A stretch of DNA of 64,000 nt from Climacteris rufus (GCA_013398175.1 VZRZ01001063.1:1112-65111), one strand, 5' to 3'. Counted from the stretch's first letter, positions 34,939 through 47,406 are shown. A program made the numbers and translations. Notes: generated by a model from the sequence alone, not told the origin.

Positions 34939-37529
34939 GTGCAGATATACACATAGCTTTCCCCTTGGAAAAGACTCACCTAAGTACATTCATCAGGAAA
35001 ATGTTGCTGTTTGGGTGGTTTCATGAGAACTTTGCAGCTGCTAAAATGCCTCTCCCAACAAGCAATGTAGTAAATATAGGACTCATCTGGTTCATTAATT
35101 CTTATTGGATATTAAATGTTTGGGTCAGGTTTTTACTGATCAGTAGTTTAGTGGCTTACAGTGAAAAATAGGTTTAGACATTCCACTACTGGTCCCCATG
35201 TGTTGGAGGAAAAGAGTGTCAAAATTATAAAGTGCCCACTACAGAGGCTACTGAAATTTCAGCAATATACAGTACTGCTCAATTAGATTACGGCACCAGT
35301 AAAACTTGGATTGTCACTCACTGATATTTGTTCAACATAAAACAGAAAGTCAGAGTGGCTGCTCTCTCAGATTTTGATGTATCAGTGATTTTTAAGTGTA
35401 TAAAAATAAAATAATAGAGTAAGAATATACAAATACATACATTCTCAAGAACTCCTTCACCTTCAGAAGATGGGTATTCTTAAAATTACATTATTCTATG
35501 AAGATTACTTTCTTTAAGCTTGTTCTATAGTCAGTGGATATCCTCAAGGGGATAGTTGAGAACACATAAGTTAAATGTTTTTGTACAGCATTTTAATGGA
35601 TTCTTTTTTAATTAAATTGTTTCTTTCTTTAAACCAGGCATCCAGGGGAGACCATTATTTGTACACTGGAATATTTTGTATTTCTGTGATAGGAAACTGT
35701 AGTTGCAATGTAAGAGTACATAAAGATGCATAATTTAAAGAAATAAGCATTGATTGGGTGATGACAGAGTGAAATGTCTAGACTCCTCAGAGAACAGGTT
35801 ATGGGAACCCTCAATGCCTTTGCACAGAAAGAATTTGAGTATTTTTTCTTTGCAAATATTTCTCAAAAATTAAAGTAATAAAATTGAGCATGTAGACCAA
35901 GTATATTCAATTCTATTCTTTAGAGATCTTAATCTTCACAAATAAGTGAAAAAATAAAACAAGTTTAGAAGAAATAAATCTCAGTAGTTTTTGTCAAAAA
36001 GGCCTCTGAGCTCATAGAGTCCAACCATTAAACTAATATCACCATGTTCACCATGACTGAATACCAACAAAAAAAAAAGCTGGAAGAAGACTTTACTAAA
36101 TCCTTCTCTGGATCTCTCATATAGGCAAAACAGCAAAGCATCTAGTCTTACTCTCATTGTGTTAACCATCCTCATAATACTAAAGTAACAGTAACAGCAC
36201 AAGAATAGCAAATTTAAGACTTCCATATTCGCAGCCTGTTCTGCTTACAGAAAATTCTGTGTTTTATTGAAGGTTTAATACTTCTAAGGCACAGCTTCAT
36301 TTGACTGCTTGAGCTCAGGAAACCTTTCTCAGCTATAACTTGAAAATTCCAGGAATGTGAATAAAAATGATTATTTCTGGTGTCTGCCTTGGTACAACTT
36401 CCTCCTCTCATGATCACCAACATAGAATGATTCCAATCTGCATAAGTCAATGACTACTCATCACTCTCGCTGGATCTGGTTTTTTTTAGAATGCATTAAA
36501 ATTTCATCCTTTGCATAATTCTTTAATGATACAAGTTGGTTGCTTTGTCAACATCATTCATTGTATTACAAAAATACTGTATAAAAAACTATAATAGAGG
36601 AAACTGCTGAGACTGAAAATTAAACAGAGGTACTCAATAAATTCTATGGATCTCTGCTAAATTCTTCTAATCTCATTTGTTAGATTTAATACTGTCATGG
36701 ACACCTTGAATTTTTCACTTTTTTCACTTTTTGATAGGCTTTCAAACTCTATCTCAGTTATTTTCAATGATTTAATCAGGAATGCATGATTTACAAACTG
36801 TTCTATCTTTTCATCCTTTCGTATATTTTTGGGAGACAGTCCCTCGATACTTTATTTATTAGTTGATAAGTTCAGATGAAATTACAGAAGATCTTTCACT
36901 TACCTTTAGACAGAAAAAACTAATTTTCATGACACCAAACAATACAGTTTTGGTGTTTATTCAGGTAGCCTAACTACTGACAACAAAGATCAGTTATAGT
37001 GGAAATTATGAAAATAAAAGGCCCTAACTACTGTTACATTCATAACAGAATGCCTTGATTATGAAGCATCCTATTCACTGACGTAGAAGGTAGCTGTTCT
37101 TTGAATTTGAATAAGTGTAATATAAAGTTAATAATGAGAAATAAAAATAAAGTTGACTTTAATTGTAAAGAAGTTATTTCCAAATACCAGGTTTATCATA
37201 CACAAACTTGAAACAAGAATACATAGAATTAGTTAATGTAAAGTATTTTTGGGGGAAATTCACTCCTTTACACAGCCCACCTTGTGTACTTCACTGTGCT
37301 CCTGAGAAGCTGGGAGCTCATGACCTCTCAATTTCATATGGATTAAGTCTTTTAAAAGAGTATCAAAATCCCCAACGATTTCTTGATTTATATACAATAC
37401 TAAAACATCAGTATTTCATGGGTAAGGCTTCTGCTACAAGAGTTCTAATTTCATGAGTAACAGATTAAGTGGGGGACTATCAGACTAATTTGTTTTAATA
37501 TTGAAAATTGTAATTAATGACATTTCAGA

Positions 37530-37770
37530 ATAAAGATCGGTCTGGAGGTGGGTGGAAGATCACCAAAGCCTCTTGAAGCCCTTCAGTCCATTTCCAGAAA
37601 GGTCTAGAAGAACAAACTCTGTGTGATAACTAATATGCAATAAATGAAACTCCCTCCAGAGCAGGACAAACTTATCTATAAAAAGGTACCCCCCAGAAAA
37701 CCTGGGGGGTGGGCCCCCAGCATCCTGGATCCACTTTAGCTGGATGCAGTTTTAACCAGACAAAAAAGTG
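37530..37770 (+). mobile_element. LTR-like promoter fragment
   Basis: A short block that stands out from its AT-rich surroundings. TATAAAAA (37,677-37,684) is followed by a perfect 9-bp GC-rich hairpin (37,688-37,710), then CCCCAGCATCCTGGATCC and CTGGATGCAGTTTT. The layout looks like U3-R of a small LTR, and the sequence style recalls passerine ERV LTRs, but I found no ends or target duplications, so this is a tentative call. Confidence 0.45.
37688..37710. repeat. GC-rich 9-bp hairpin after TATA box
   Basis: ACCCCCCAG, loop AAAAC, CTGGGGGGT; all nine pairs match. It begins four bases after TATAAAAA, so it spans the expected start-site region. Confidence 0.85.
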
Positions 37771-38938
37771 ACGGATAGACAAACATAGATGATTGCAAGT
37801 CACCTATGGTGCCTTCTTTTTCTAAAAAAAAAGAGAACAGTATATTACAGCTGCAGCTTTTAAAAACCATGGAATAGCAGTAACCACCAGTATAACAATC
37901 AATTTCTCATTGCATTTTGCACTCAAAACAAAGCAAAAACAAACCAAAACAGTTTTTTTTTTGGGGGGGGGATGAGGAATATAATTCAGTGAGGGTTATA
38001 TCTCAGTTTCATCAGAGGATTCTCAAGCTGTTCAAATGACTCAAATTAAAAATATCAGTATTCAAAATACATTAGAAAAATGTAAAGGTAATAATCACAC
38101 TTTGAAAAACTGACATTAACCAAAGTATAATTAGAGCAACTACAGAGAAGCCCTAGACTTTTTAAAATATGTGCTTGTTTCTTTGAATTTTCAATGTGGG
38201 AATTTTTACCATGTTTTTCCAACTATATTCTTACTATATTGGATAATATATATGTGCAGAGCAAGTAAATTCAAGCCTCCCTTCTCTTATGACACATTGC
38301 AGTTTTGCATTCTCTACCTGCGGGAAAAATCATCTACTTTCAGAAAGAGAGGTGCTTCTCAGAGCACAGAGTACAGTTTGGCCTAAAGGTTTACCAAAGA
38401 AAATTCGTTAATTCTCTTTCCATGTTTTTATAATACTGTACATGAGATGTTTCTGTTTTCTCAAAAAATGCCAATCTTAATTAGGCAATTGACAAATCCA
38501 CTGGAATTGACAATTTCATTTTTTTAGTTTCAGGAAAGAAAAATAGTAAGCAGTTTTAAACCTTTCTTGAAACTACCAAGTTTGTATTTTTTGCTACCAA
38601 TTTTGTTCAATTATATGTGGTGGCAATGGTCAAACTAGACAGCAAACTTTTGCCTGAAGTTCCAGATTCCATTCCTTCCAGGTGCATTCTAAGACTTAGT
38701 ATCATGCCCATTGTTAACACTGTAGCACAAAAAAAGAGTTACTGCACAATTAGAGCTCTTCTAGTTTGGTTAAAATATTGCCTATATGATAGTCACTTTT
38801 CTGTATGGTGAAAGTATTATTTATAATGCAGTTCTCAATTGAATTCTCTTTGAATTATATGTTTCTGGGCCAGCAAGTCAAATACCAGAGGAACAATGAA
38901 GCTGAAATAGATCTAAAAAGATTAAGTGTTAATCAATG
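37771..38938. other. AT-rich DNA, nothing recognised
   Basis: A T10-G9 homopolymer junction lies at 37,953-37,971. No repeat family or exon recognised. Confidence 0.5.
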
Positions 38939-39349
38939 CATGGAAGGAAATCTATTCAACTTTTTAAAGCTTAGATATTTTTCTCTCTAACAGACAGAAA
39001 TTTTATCTTCAAATTCACAAATTCCTCTGGAGATTCTGGAGTCATTAATTTGTGAATGGCTGGCAGTCCTCAGTCTCTTTCCATAAGAGACTGAAATGCA
39101 GATGGTAAAGTGATTGAAAAACAGTGTCTCCTTACAAAATTGCAGAGAATGTTATGAGTCTTGTAGTTATTAGTCATAACTGAAAATTACCAGCTATCTG
39201 AGTGTAATATAACTTGTGAAAAATTAGCAAGTAGTGAATGTTTCAAAACCAAAACATGCATAACAGGACATTCACACAGTGTAAACCTTTTTCGAAGCAA
39301 TATGAAGCTTTCAGCCCATAGTTTTTGGATTCTTCTATTGGTACCTCCC

Positions 39350-39969
39350 TGTGCTAGATTTGGCTGGGATAGAGGTAATTTTCTCCATACCTCTCTATAG
39401 AGGTAATTTTCACAGTGACTAGCATGGAACTGGGGTTTCGATTTGCACTGAACACAGAGATAGTAATAGAGATGTTTTTTGTTATTGCCGAGGAGGGCTT
39501 ACACAGATCCAAAGCCTTTTCAGCTTTTTGTACGGCCATGCTGGTCAGGAGGGTGGGGGTGCATGGAAGGTTGGGAGAAGACACAGCCAGAACAGATGAC
39601 CCCAGGTGACCAAAGGGAAATTCCAGACTATATGACATCATGCTCAGTATATAAAGTGGGGGGAAGAAGGAAGTAGTGGAGGAATTTTTGGAATGACAGA
39701 ATTTGTCTTCCCAAGTAACCACTATCCACAATGGAGCCCTGTTGTACTGGAGATGGCTGAATACCTGCCTGCCTGTGGGAAGCAGTGAATTAATTCTTTG
39801 TTTTGCTTTGTTTGTGTGTGCAGCTTTTACTTTCCCTATTAAAATGTTTTTATCTCAACCCACGAGTTTTCAGCTTTTATCCTTTCAATTCTCTCCCCAG
39901 TCCTGCTGGTGAGGGAGCAAGCAAGTGGCTGCCTGGGACTTGGTTGCTGGCTGCAGTTAAACCATGACA
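39350..39969 (+). mobile_element. Solo LTR J (ERVL-like)
   Basis: A 620-bp avian ERVL-type LTR. It begins TGTGCTAGATTTGGCTGGGA and ends GCAGTTAAACCATGACA. Internal landmarks are GAGGAGGGCTTACACA, a TGACATCA CRE-like site at 39,633-39,640, TATATAAA at 39,648-39,655, an ATTAAA-type poly(A) signal near 39,838, the TTATCTCAACCCACGAGTTTT block and a GTGAGGGAGCAAGC block before the end. No clear target duplication was found, so the 5' end may be altered. The 125-codon minus frame (39,354-39,731) and other frames are LTR sequence. Confidence 0.88.
39633..39655 (+). promoter_or_regulatory. LTR J core promoter: CRE-like site and TATA box
   Basis: TGACATCA followed eight bases later by TATATAAA. The CRE-like element differs from the palindromic TGACGTCA at one position, consistent with CpG decay. 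Confidence 0.6.
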
Positions 39970-41017
39970 TTCTGTGTGCCCCTCCTCAGGAATGTAATAA
40001 GTTAAAAAAATCAAAGCCATATCTGTGATTTAATGCTCAATAATTTTTTGAGATTAGGAAATTTATGTTCATTTTATCTTTAATAATAAATATATTAAAA
40101 AATTATAGCAAAAATAAGCAGTATAGTTTTCCAGAGAGGAAATAAGATCCCAGCATGCTCTAAAGTGTCTTACCTTGGACATGATCAAGATGTATATATA
40201 CTGAAAGACAGTAAGGACATGTGAAAGATATTCCACTGCAATGCTGATTCTGTAATCTTCCTTCTATATCAGTTTGCCAGTTTGGTACAACATTACTCAT
40301 AATGAAGTAAATGCTTCAGTTAAGACCTATGCAGTGTTATACTGTTTTCACTCTGTGTTATCACAAAATGAGCTTCAAGAAAGTGCTATGAATTAAAAAT
40401 GCCAAGATTGTGGGAGTTTCCTATAGTGTGGCCCACTATGAAAATCTGAAATTGTTATCTATGCCATTTTTATTTTTACATATTCTTGACATTTTTTCAT
40501 TATTCTGTGTTAGTTTTTTCATTTTAAATTCATTGGAAGGTACAATCAGAAAATATTTTTTTCTCTATTACCTATACTACTGTCTTAACACTTGCTCTGG
40601 CAGTACTGCTTGCAGTTCTAGAGTTAAGTGTAATCTAAGCTTTGAATGCAAAGCAAGAATCTAATGACCTTATTGTTTAACAAAGCTGTATTCTTAAATT
40701 TTTTTTTCTGAAAATTTGAAAATAACTTTTCATGGATGAATTTGAAATATTGATCACAAATTACTTGGTCTTAACATATAGTGTTAACATCTTTCATCTT
40801 CAATTATCCTCAGAATGAAACAGGTATAACAATTTTCTATCTCCCTTGGTTGAAACTCTCTAGCAAGATTCTTTGGTACTGTCTTCATGCCTGGCTTCAT
40901 GTCATATAGGATAAAAGGATTTTTCCTCTCAGTCTCATTCCTGAAGTTAGTTCTTTCACATGATTGACGAATACTGCAAAATATTCCACACAGTAGCACT
41001 GTCTTCTTCCAAAGCTC
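39970..41017. other. AT-rich flank right of LTR J (copy 1)
   Basis: Nothing gene-like recognised; repeated at 42,050-43,097. Confidence 0.6.
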
Positions 41018-41018
41018 N
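41018..41018. other. One-base assembly gap at duplication junction
   Basis: A single N lies precisely between the two identical copies. Confidence 0.97.
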
Positions 41019-43097
41019 CATGGAAGGAAATCTATTCAACTTTTTAAAGCTTAGATATTTTTCTCTCTAACAGACAGAAATTTTATCTTCAAATTCACAA
41101 ATTCCTCTGGAGATTCTGGAGTCATTAATTTGTGAATGGCTGGCAGTCCTCAGTCTCTTTCCATAAGAGACTGAAATGCAGATGGTAAAGTGATTGAAAA
41201 ACAGTGTCTCCTTACAAAATTGCAGAGAATGTTATGAGTCTTGTAGTTATTAGTCATAACTGAAAATTACCAGCTATCTGAGTGTAATATAACTTGTGAA
41301 AAATTAGCAAGTAGTGAATGTTTCAAAACCAAAACATGCATAACAGGACATTCACACAGTGTAAACCTTTTTCGAAGCAATATGAAGCTTTCAGCCCATA
41401 GTTTTTGGATTCTTCTATTGGTACCTCCCTGTGCTAGATTTGGCTGGGATAGAGGTAATTTTCTCCATACCTCTCTATAGAGGTAATTTTCACAGTGACT
41501 AGCATGGAACTGGGGTTTCGATTTGCACTGAACACAGAGATAGTAATAGAGATGTTTTTTGTTATTGCCGAGGAGGGCTTACACAGATCCAAAGCCTTTT
41601 CAGCTTTTTGTACGGCCATGCTGGTCAGGAGGGTGGGGGTGCATGGAAGGTTGGGAGAAGACACAGCCAGAACAGATGACCCCAGGTGACCAAAGGGAAA
41701 TTCCAGACTATATGACATCATGCTCAGTATATAAAGTGGGGGGAAGAAGGAAGTAGTGGAGGAATTTTTGGAATGACAGAATTTGTCTTCCCAAGTAACC
41801 ACTATCCACAATGGAGCCCTGTTGTACTGGAGATGGCTGAATACCTGCCTGCCTGTGGGAAGCAGTGAATTAATTCTTTGTTTTGCTTTGTTTGTGTGTG
41901 CAGCTTTTACTTTCCCTATTAAAATGTTTTTATCTCAACCCACGAGTTTTCAGCTTTTATCCTTTCAATTCTCTCCCCAGTCCTGCTGGTGAGGGAGCAA
42001 GCAAGTGGCTGCCTGGGACTTGGTTGCTGGCTGCAGTTAAACCATGACATTCTGTGTGCCCCTCCTCAGGAATGTAATAAGTTAAAAAAATCAAAGCCAT
42101 ATCTGTGATTTAATGCTCAATAATTTTTTGAGATTAGGAAATTTATGTTCATTTTATCTTTAATAATAAATATATTAAAAAATTATAGCAAAAATAAGCA
42201 GTATAGTTTTCCAGAGAGGAAATAAGATCCCAGCATGCTCTAAAGTGTCTTACCTTGGACATGATCAAGATGTATATATACTGAAAGACAGTAAGGACAT
42301 GTGAAAGATATTCCACTGCAATGCTGATTCTGTAATCTTCCTTCTATATCAGTTTGCCAGTTTGGTACAACATTACTCATAATGAAGTAAATGCTTCAGT
42401 TAAGACCTATGCAGTGTTATACTGTTTTCACTCTGTGTTATCACAAAATGAGCTTCAAGAAAGTGCTATGAATTAAAAATGCCAAGATTGTGGGAGTTTC
42501 CTATAGTGTGGCCCACTATGAAAATCTGAAATTGTTATCTATGCCATTTTTATTTTTACATATTCTTGACATTTTTTCATTATTCTGTGTTAGTTTTTTC
42601 ATTTTAAATTCATTGGAAGGTACAATCAGAAAATATTTTTTTCTCTATTACCTATACTACTGTCTTAACACTTGCTCTGGCAGTACTGCTTGCAGTTCTA
42701 GAGTTAAGTGTAATCTAAGCTTTGAATGCAAAGCAAGAATCTAATGACCTTATTGTTTAACAAAGCTGTATTCTTAAATTTTTTTTTCTGAAAATTTGAA
42801 AATAACTTTTCATGGATGAATTTGAAATATTGATCACAAATTACTTGGTCTTAACATATAGTGTTAACATCTTTCATCTTCAATTATCCTCAGAATGAAA
42901 CAGGTATAACAATTTTCTATCTCCCTTGGTTGAAACTCTCTAGCAAGATTCTTTGGTACTGTCTTCATGCCTGGCTTCATGTCATATAGGATAAAAGGAT
43001 TTTTCCTCTCAGTCTCATTCCTGAAGTTAGTTCTTTCACATGATTGACGAATACTGCAAAATATTCCACACAGTAGCACTGTCTTCTTCCAAAGCTC
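41019..43097. repeat. Duplicated 2,079-bp segment, copy 2
   Basis: Second copy, beginning directly after the N at 41,018 and running to AAAGCTC at 43,097, after which unique sequence (GACAACTTCTAGG) follows. Features in it mirror copy 1 and should be counted once. Confidence 0.95.
41430..42049 (+). mobile_element. Second appearance of LTR J
   Basis: Same sequence as 39,350-39,969, shifted by 2,080. Very likely the same genomic copy shown twice by the assembly. Confidence 0.9.
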
Positions 43098-44110
43098 GAC
43101 AACTTCTAGGTGATTATGCTGAAATTGTTATCTGCCCCCCATTGTTTTCAATTTGTTCTTAAGAAAGATGTCTGCTGCCTTTTCTCTCTGGAAACAATCA
43201 GAATTTTTAAAGAGAGCACCGCACCTTAACTGAATCTCATTAAGAACAATAGGGAATGGAACCATTTGAAAGGGTGTGATGGATGATCTTCTTTAAGGAT
43301 TTTACCTCTCATGAAAATAGTAGTAGAAATAGCTATTTAACTTAAGCTTTTTCAAAAGTTTGAAAAAAGCACCTTCCATTATTTTTTTCTCCTAAGGCTC
43401 ATGAATAACCTCTCCCTGATAGGTTTATTGAATTTGGTTTTATATAATTCCAAGAAAAAAGATTTTACAAGATTACTCATTAACTAGTTTGTATATTTAA
43501 CCATCCTTATAGTAAGACGCCCTTCTGTAAACTAATGTCATTATTTCTTGCCCTATCCAGTGGCATAGAAAGTACTGCTGTCTTTACAAAAACTTTTTAT
43601 TTGATACTGAATAACTTTTATATTTCGGAATTCTTCTGTAACCCCCAAAAAATCAGTTCTTTCAACCTTTCTGTCAATCATATTTTATAAATAACTTTTC
43701 CTCCTAATTATTTTCCTCAGGACTGACTCCAGTTATTCTGTAGCCAAAAACATTATTGGCAAAACTGCTTCAAATACTCTGTGAAACCTTATCAATGCCA
43801 ATTAAACCAGAATAATAATTTGTATGCATCAGTTCCATTGCCCCACAGTGAGTGAGCCTGCCTAAATGTGGTGCACAAGGAATCTATCCTTCTAGAATTA
43901 ACTCCCATTTCCAGCTACTTATTTCCTATCTTGTATACATCATATATATGCTTTCCCTTTTCTAAGAGCAATACTTTGTTCTCTGATTGAACTCCATTGT
44001 CTTGATTTTATATGATTTCTCTGGTCTATCAAGATTACTCTGAATTCCAGTCGTCTTCTCAGTAGTGTGTCAGCTGTCCCGACCTGAGTGTCTGCAGTTC
44101 ATGTGAACTC
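43098..44110. other. AT-rich DNA, nothing recognised
   Basis: Unique sequence after the duplicated block; an imperfect hairpin (GCTTTTTCAAA...TTTGAAAAAAGC) lies near 43,346-43,370. Confidence 0.5.
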
Positions 44111-44278
44111 ATCACAGAATCACAGTGAGCCACAGAAAAGTCCTAGTTGGAAAAGACCCACAAGGATCATTGAGTCCAACTCTTAAGTGAGTGGCCCGTG
44201 GGGGATTCAACCCCCAACCTCGGGGGTATCACCATGTTCTCAACAACAATGTTAGTATCACCATGCTCTCAACAACAG
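44111..44278 (-). mobile_element. tRNA-Ile-derived SINE with CR1 tail
   Basis: Read on the minus strand this is a tRNA-headed SINE. The head matches tRNA-Ile: GAGAACATGGTGATAC, then GAGGTTGGGGGTTGAATCCC with a B-box-like GGTTGAATCC, then GGGCCA, the last bases of the tRNA body. The tail is CR1-like (CTCACTTAAGAGTTGGACTC, AATGATCCTTGTGGGT, CTTTTCCAACTAG, ending CACTGTGATTCTGTGAT). This structure is that of TguSINE1 described from zebra finch. The tRNA part near the A-box is present twice, 29 bp apart. Not a functional tRNA: the 5' arm is incomplete and the acceptor stem cannot pair. Confidence 0.85.
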
Positions 44279-45866
44279 GTGCAACAAAATAAGTTTTATT
44301 TCATCACACAAGCTAGTGATGAAACTGCTGACCAGAACTGGATTCAAAACAGAATCGGTGACAGTGAACCCATGTTAATTAATTTCTGAGCGGGATTTTT
44401 AACAGGTTTTGTACCTATGTGGTGATTTCATCCCAACATTTACCTACATAAATGCTAAATGGAACTTTTCATTCCAACATCAAAATACACCACATTCTTT
44501 TCTTCTGCCTTATCTACTAGACCAGTCACCCTTTCAGCAAAGGAAATTTGTCTGGTTTGACTGGATTTCTTCTTGACAAATCCATGTTGGCTAATTCTTA
44601 CTGTCATGTTTTCCTTTAGGTTTTTAAAACTTGATTGTTTAGTAATTTGTTCTACTATCTTTTTGAAAGATAGTATGTCTGGTCTGCAAACTCCTACACA
44701 TTTTGTTCTTTTGAATTAACATAATCAAATATTGAACAAACACTGCTTGTCAGACTGAAAGTATATACTGCCAAAAAATATTTTTAAATACCTGACTTTG
44801 CCATTTTAAATCAACAGAGAATAGTGTATTCTGTGAACACTATTTTAACAGGAAATTGCTTTCTACATCAGATCTGTCCTAGATATATATCAGGCAGAGA
44901 CTGAAGGAGAAAAAGGGGATTGGTCCAAAGCTTAGTCTAAGCAGTAGAAAGCCTCCCAGCTGAGGCTTCAGACTTTGGATAAGGCTCTTAGTATGTGTCT
45001 GGCACTTGCATCAGTCTGGCACCTGCATCAGCTTGACAGACAGATCAATTTGTGAGCCTGGCTATGCAAACTAAAATATCTTTAAAAAGGCTTTGCTGCT
45101 ATAAAAAGTGGGAAGAAATGTCATACTGCCCATAATTTCAATGAAAAATGGAGCACTGCATACATTGTGGGTATCACCACATGAGAGTTTTATGTTTCAG
45201 TAATTAGAAATTTAAAATAAGAAGACAACTGCAATGTATTATAACGGAGAAAGGAAAAGTGAAGAATTTAAGGAATTCACTCTAATGAAATTCCCTAAGA
45301 ATTCCCTACAGAGAATATATTCTATTAAAACCTTCAGACAATTAAATACCTTGAGACAGTTTATGTTATTCAAGTGTTTTGTTTTATTGAAAAAAATAAG
45401 CTAAGGAAAATCAATCTACATTCAATTAGTTTTATTTATGTAATTGTAAGGTTGCCATCTGGTGGTTGCTGTAACATAAAAAAGAAGTGAGGTTGTTTTT
45501 GAGCATCTATTCCTAAATAGAACATGGGATCACAAAAAAGATCAACATGTGAGTAATGACTATCCCAACAAAATTTAGGGAATGGAGGTTGCTATAAGGA
45601 CTTTAACCAGGATGCTATATGAATTGCAGTGGTCATAGGTTGGGTGTATATATAAAAATTCATACTCAAAAAAATAAATTTAATCAATTAAAATACCTGC
45701 AAATAATTTATTCTAGGCTCCAAAATCAAAGATGGGATTTATCGGATGGGACTTCAGCAACTGAAAAATTAAATCAACTAGTGGTCTGGCATACCTCCGT
45801 TGTCAGTGAAATAGAAGTCCGCTTTAAATAGCAATTCATCTTCACCTATTAAAGGCATGCAAAATA
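44279..45866. other. AT-rich DNA, nothing gene-like
   Basis: About 1.6 kb with short frames only. It contains one CTCF-like motif (45,454-45,465). Confidence 0.5.
45454..45465 (-). promoter_or_regulatory. Candidate CTCF-binding motif
   Basis: GCCATCTGGTGG fits the conserved core GCC(A/C)(C/T)CT(A/G)(G/C)TGG at every position. Same orientation as the motif at 95-108. Its AT-rich context lowers the chance that it is a CpG-island relic; occupancy unknown. Confidence 0.4.
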
Positions 45867-46345
45867 TGATCACAGAATCAAAGAATATGCTGAGGTGGAA
45901 GGGGCCCACAAGGATCATCAAGCCCAACTCCTGGCCTTGCACAGGACTAGAGTCACACCATGTGCCTGGGAGCGTTGTCCAGATACTGCTTGAACTCTGT
46001 CAGGCTTGGTGCTGTCACCACTTTCATGGGAGCTTGTTCCAGTGCCCAACCACCCTCTGGGTGAAGAGCCTTTTTCTAATATCCAACCTAAACGTCCTCT
46101 GACACAACTCCAGGCCATTCCCTTGGGTTCTGCCACTGGTCACCATGGAGAAGAGATCAGTGCCTGCCCCTCCTCTTTCCCTCATAAGGAAGTTGTAACT
46201 GCTGTGAGGTCTCCCCTCAGTCTCCTCTTATCCAGGCTGAACAGACTAAGTGACCTCAGCCACTCCTCATGCGGCTTCCCCTCAAGGCCCTGCACTATCT
46301 TCATTGCCCTCCTTTGGATGCTCTCTAATAGCTTAATATCTTTCT
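45867..46345 (-). mobile_element. CR1 LINE fragment, reverse orientation
   Basis: About 480 bp of CR1 3' region on the minus strand. Plus-strand landmarks: TGATCACAGAATCA (3' tip), AAGGATCATCAAGCCCAACT, GTTCCAGTGCCCAACCACCC, CTTTTTCTAATATCCAACCT, GAGGTCTCCCCTCAGTCTCC, CTGAACAGACTAAGTGACCT and GCCCTCCTTTGGATGCTCTC. The upstream third corresponds to the ORF2 C-terminus, now broken. Open frames here (45,857-46,353) are CR1 shadows. Confidence 0.93.
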
Positions 46346-47400
46346 TATATTGACGAGACCCTCTCTGGAAAGGCTTATCTTTGTCACTAGTTTACTAGCT
46401 TACTGACTGTACCCTTTAGACAAGTTAAGAACAATGGAATCCATTATTTAAGATCAAGTACTGGAAATTCCCTTTCACTTAGGAAATCTTCATTAGGTGT
46501 CAAACAACACTGTTGACTGTGAGCTGTTGAGAACAGAAGGATGATAACAGGGTAGGCACTGAACTTGTCCTCTTTCCAGACATGTTTAATGTACAGATAT
46601 CTCTGTACTATATCAAGGCATTGTGAGATCTAACTATGACTTGCCTATTCATGAGCTTTTTATTTAACTTACAACATCACTTCTGGATTTTGTTTTCTCA
46701 CTAGGAAAGAAGAAGTGAGTCAACTTAATGGAAAAAGAACAACCTCTCAATTTGTGCTTTTAACCATGTATCCTGGCTGCAAAATAGAGATCAGCTAACA
46801 AATTAGCAGGATTCATGACACTTTTATTTCAACCTATTGTATGCTGTAACAATTCCCTACACATGTATTTATATCGTTATATAATCTGTTGTTAGGAGAC
46901 ACTTTTAACTAGCAAAACAATGCTTTAAAAATGTGCTTCAGGAATGTCTCAGCCACTCCAGCCATTAGTAACCGTATCATCTACCATTAAAAAAATTGGT
47001 GTAATCTATACTTGAGGTATTGGCTAACTACTGGAGTAGGGCCTTCAAAGATGCCATGAAAATGCTGAAAGTTTGCCTAGGTCTCCTTAGTTTTAGTCCA
47101 GAAAATCAAGACAAGGTTTAAGAATGAAGGCTGCAGTGTTATATAGACTTTATACTTTGCTTGTGAAAGAAGATAATATTTGTTTTTTCTTAAGAGATAA
47201 GAAATCTAAACTCATAAAATAAAAACTTTTACTTCTTTTGGTAATGGTACCAATCCCTCCATTGTTACCCCAAATTTTTGGTATAAATGTGCACCATCAT
47301 ACACCAATATGGCACAAGAACCTTCATACATTTGTTAACCTTGAATATGTTCTAGACTTGTTTAGTTGTAAAATCAGGTTTTCCACCATAATGTGAGAAA
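46346..47400. other. AT-rich DNA, nothing recognised
   Basis: About 1 kb between the CR1 fragment and LTR B2; no repeat or exon recognised. Confidence 0.5.
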
Positions 47401-47406
47401 TTCATG

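Larger units (their letters stand above)
31911..37529. other. AT-rich DNA, nothing gene-like recognised
   Basis: About 5.6 kb. It holds a 43-bp tandem duplication (33,896-33,972) and a perfect 13-bp hairpin (34,909-34,938). Frames are at most about 80 codons and not recognisable. Confidence 0.5.
38939..41017. repeat. Duplicated 2,079-bp segment, copy 1
   Basis: This segment recurs at 41,019-43,097 at a fixed offset of 2,080 with no difference that I could see; every open frame in copy 1 has an identical partner in copy 2. Copy 1 ends exactly at the single N at 41,018. Left-hand unique sequence stops at 38,938. It contains LTR J plus about 1 kb of AT-rich flank. Confidence 0.95.

Noticed and set aside
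39354..41811. Repeated 125-codon minus-strand frames at 39,354 and 41,434 as a duplicated gene
   Set aside because: They are antisense to LTR J and appear twice only because the segment is duplicated in the assembly.
38939..43097. Recent true segmental duplication
   Set aside because: Copy boundaries coincide exactly with the N, and unique flanks occur only on the outer sides, which fits an assembly overlap better.
44111..44278. A tRNA-Ile gene on the minus strand
   Set aside because: The body is degenerate, the 5' arm is incomplete, a segment is duplicated, and it is joined to a CR1-like tail, so it is a SINE.
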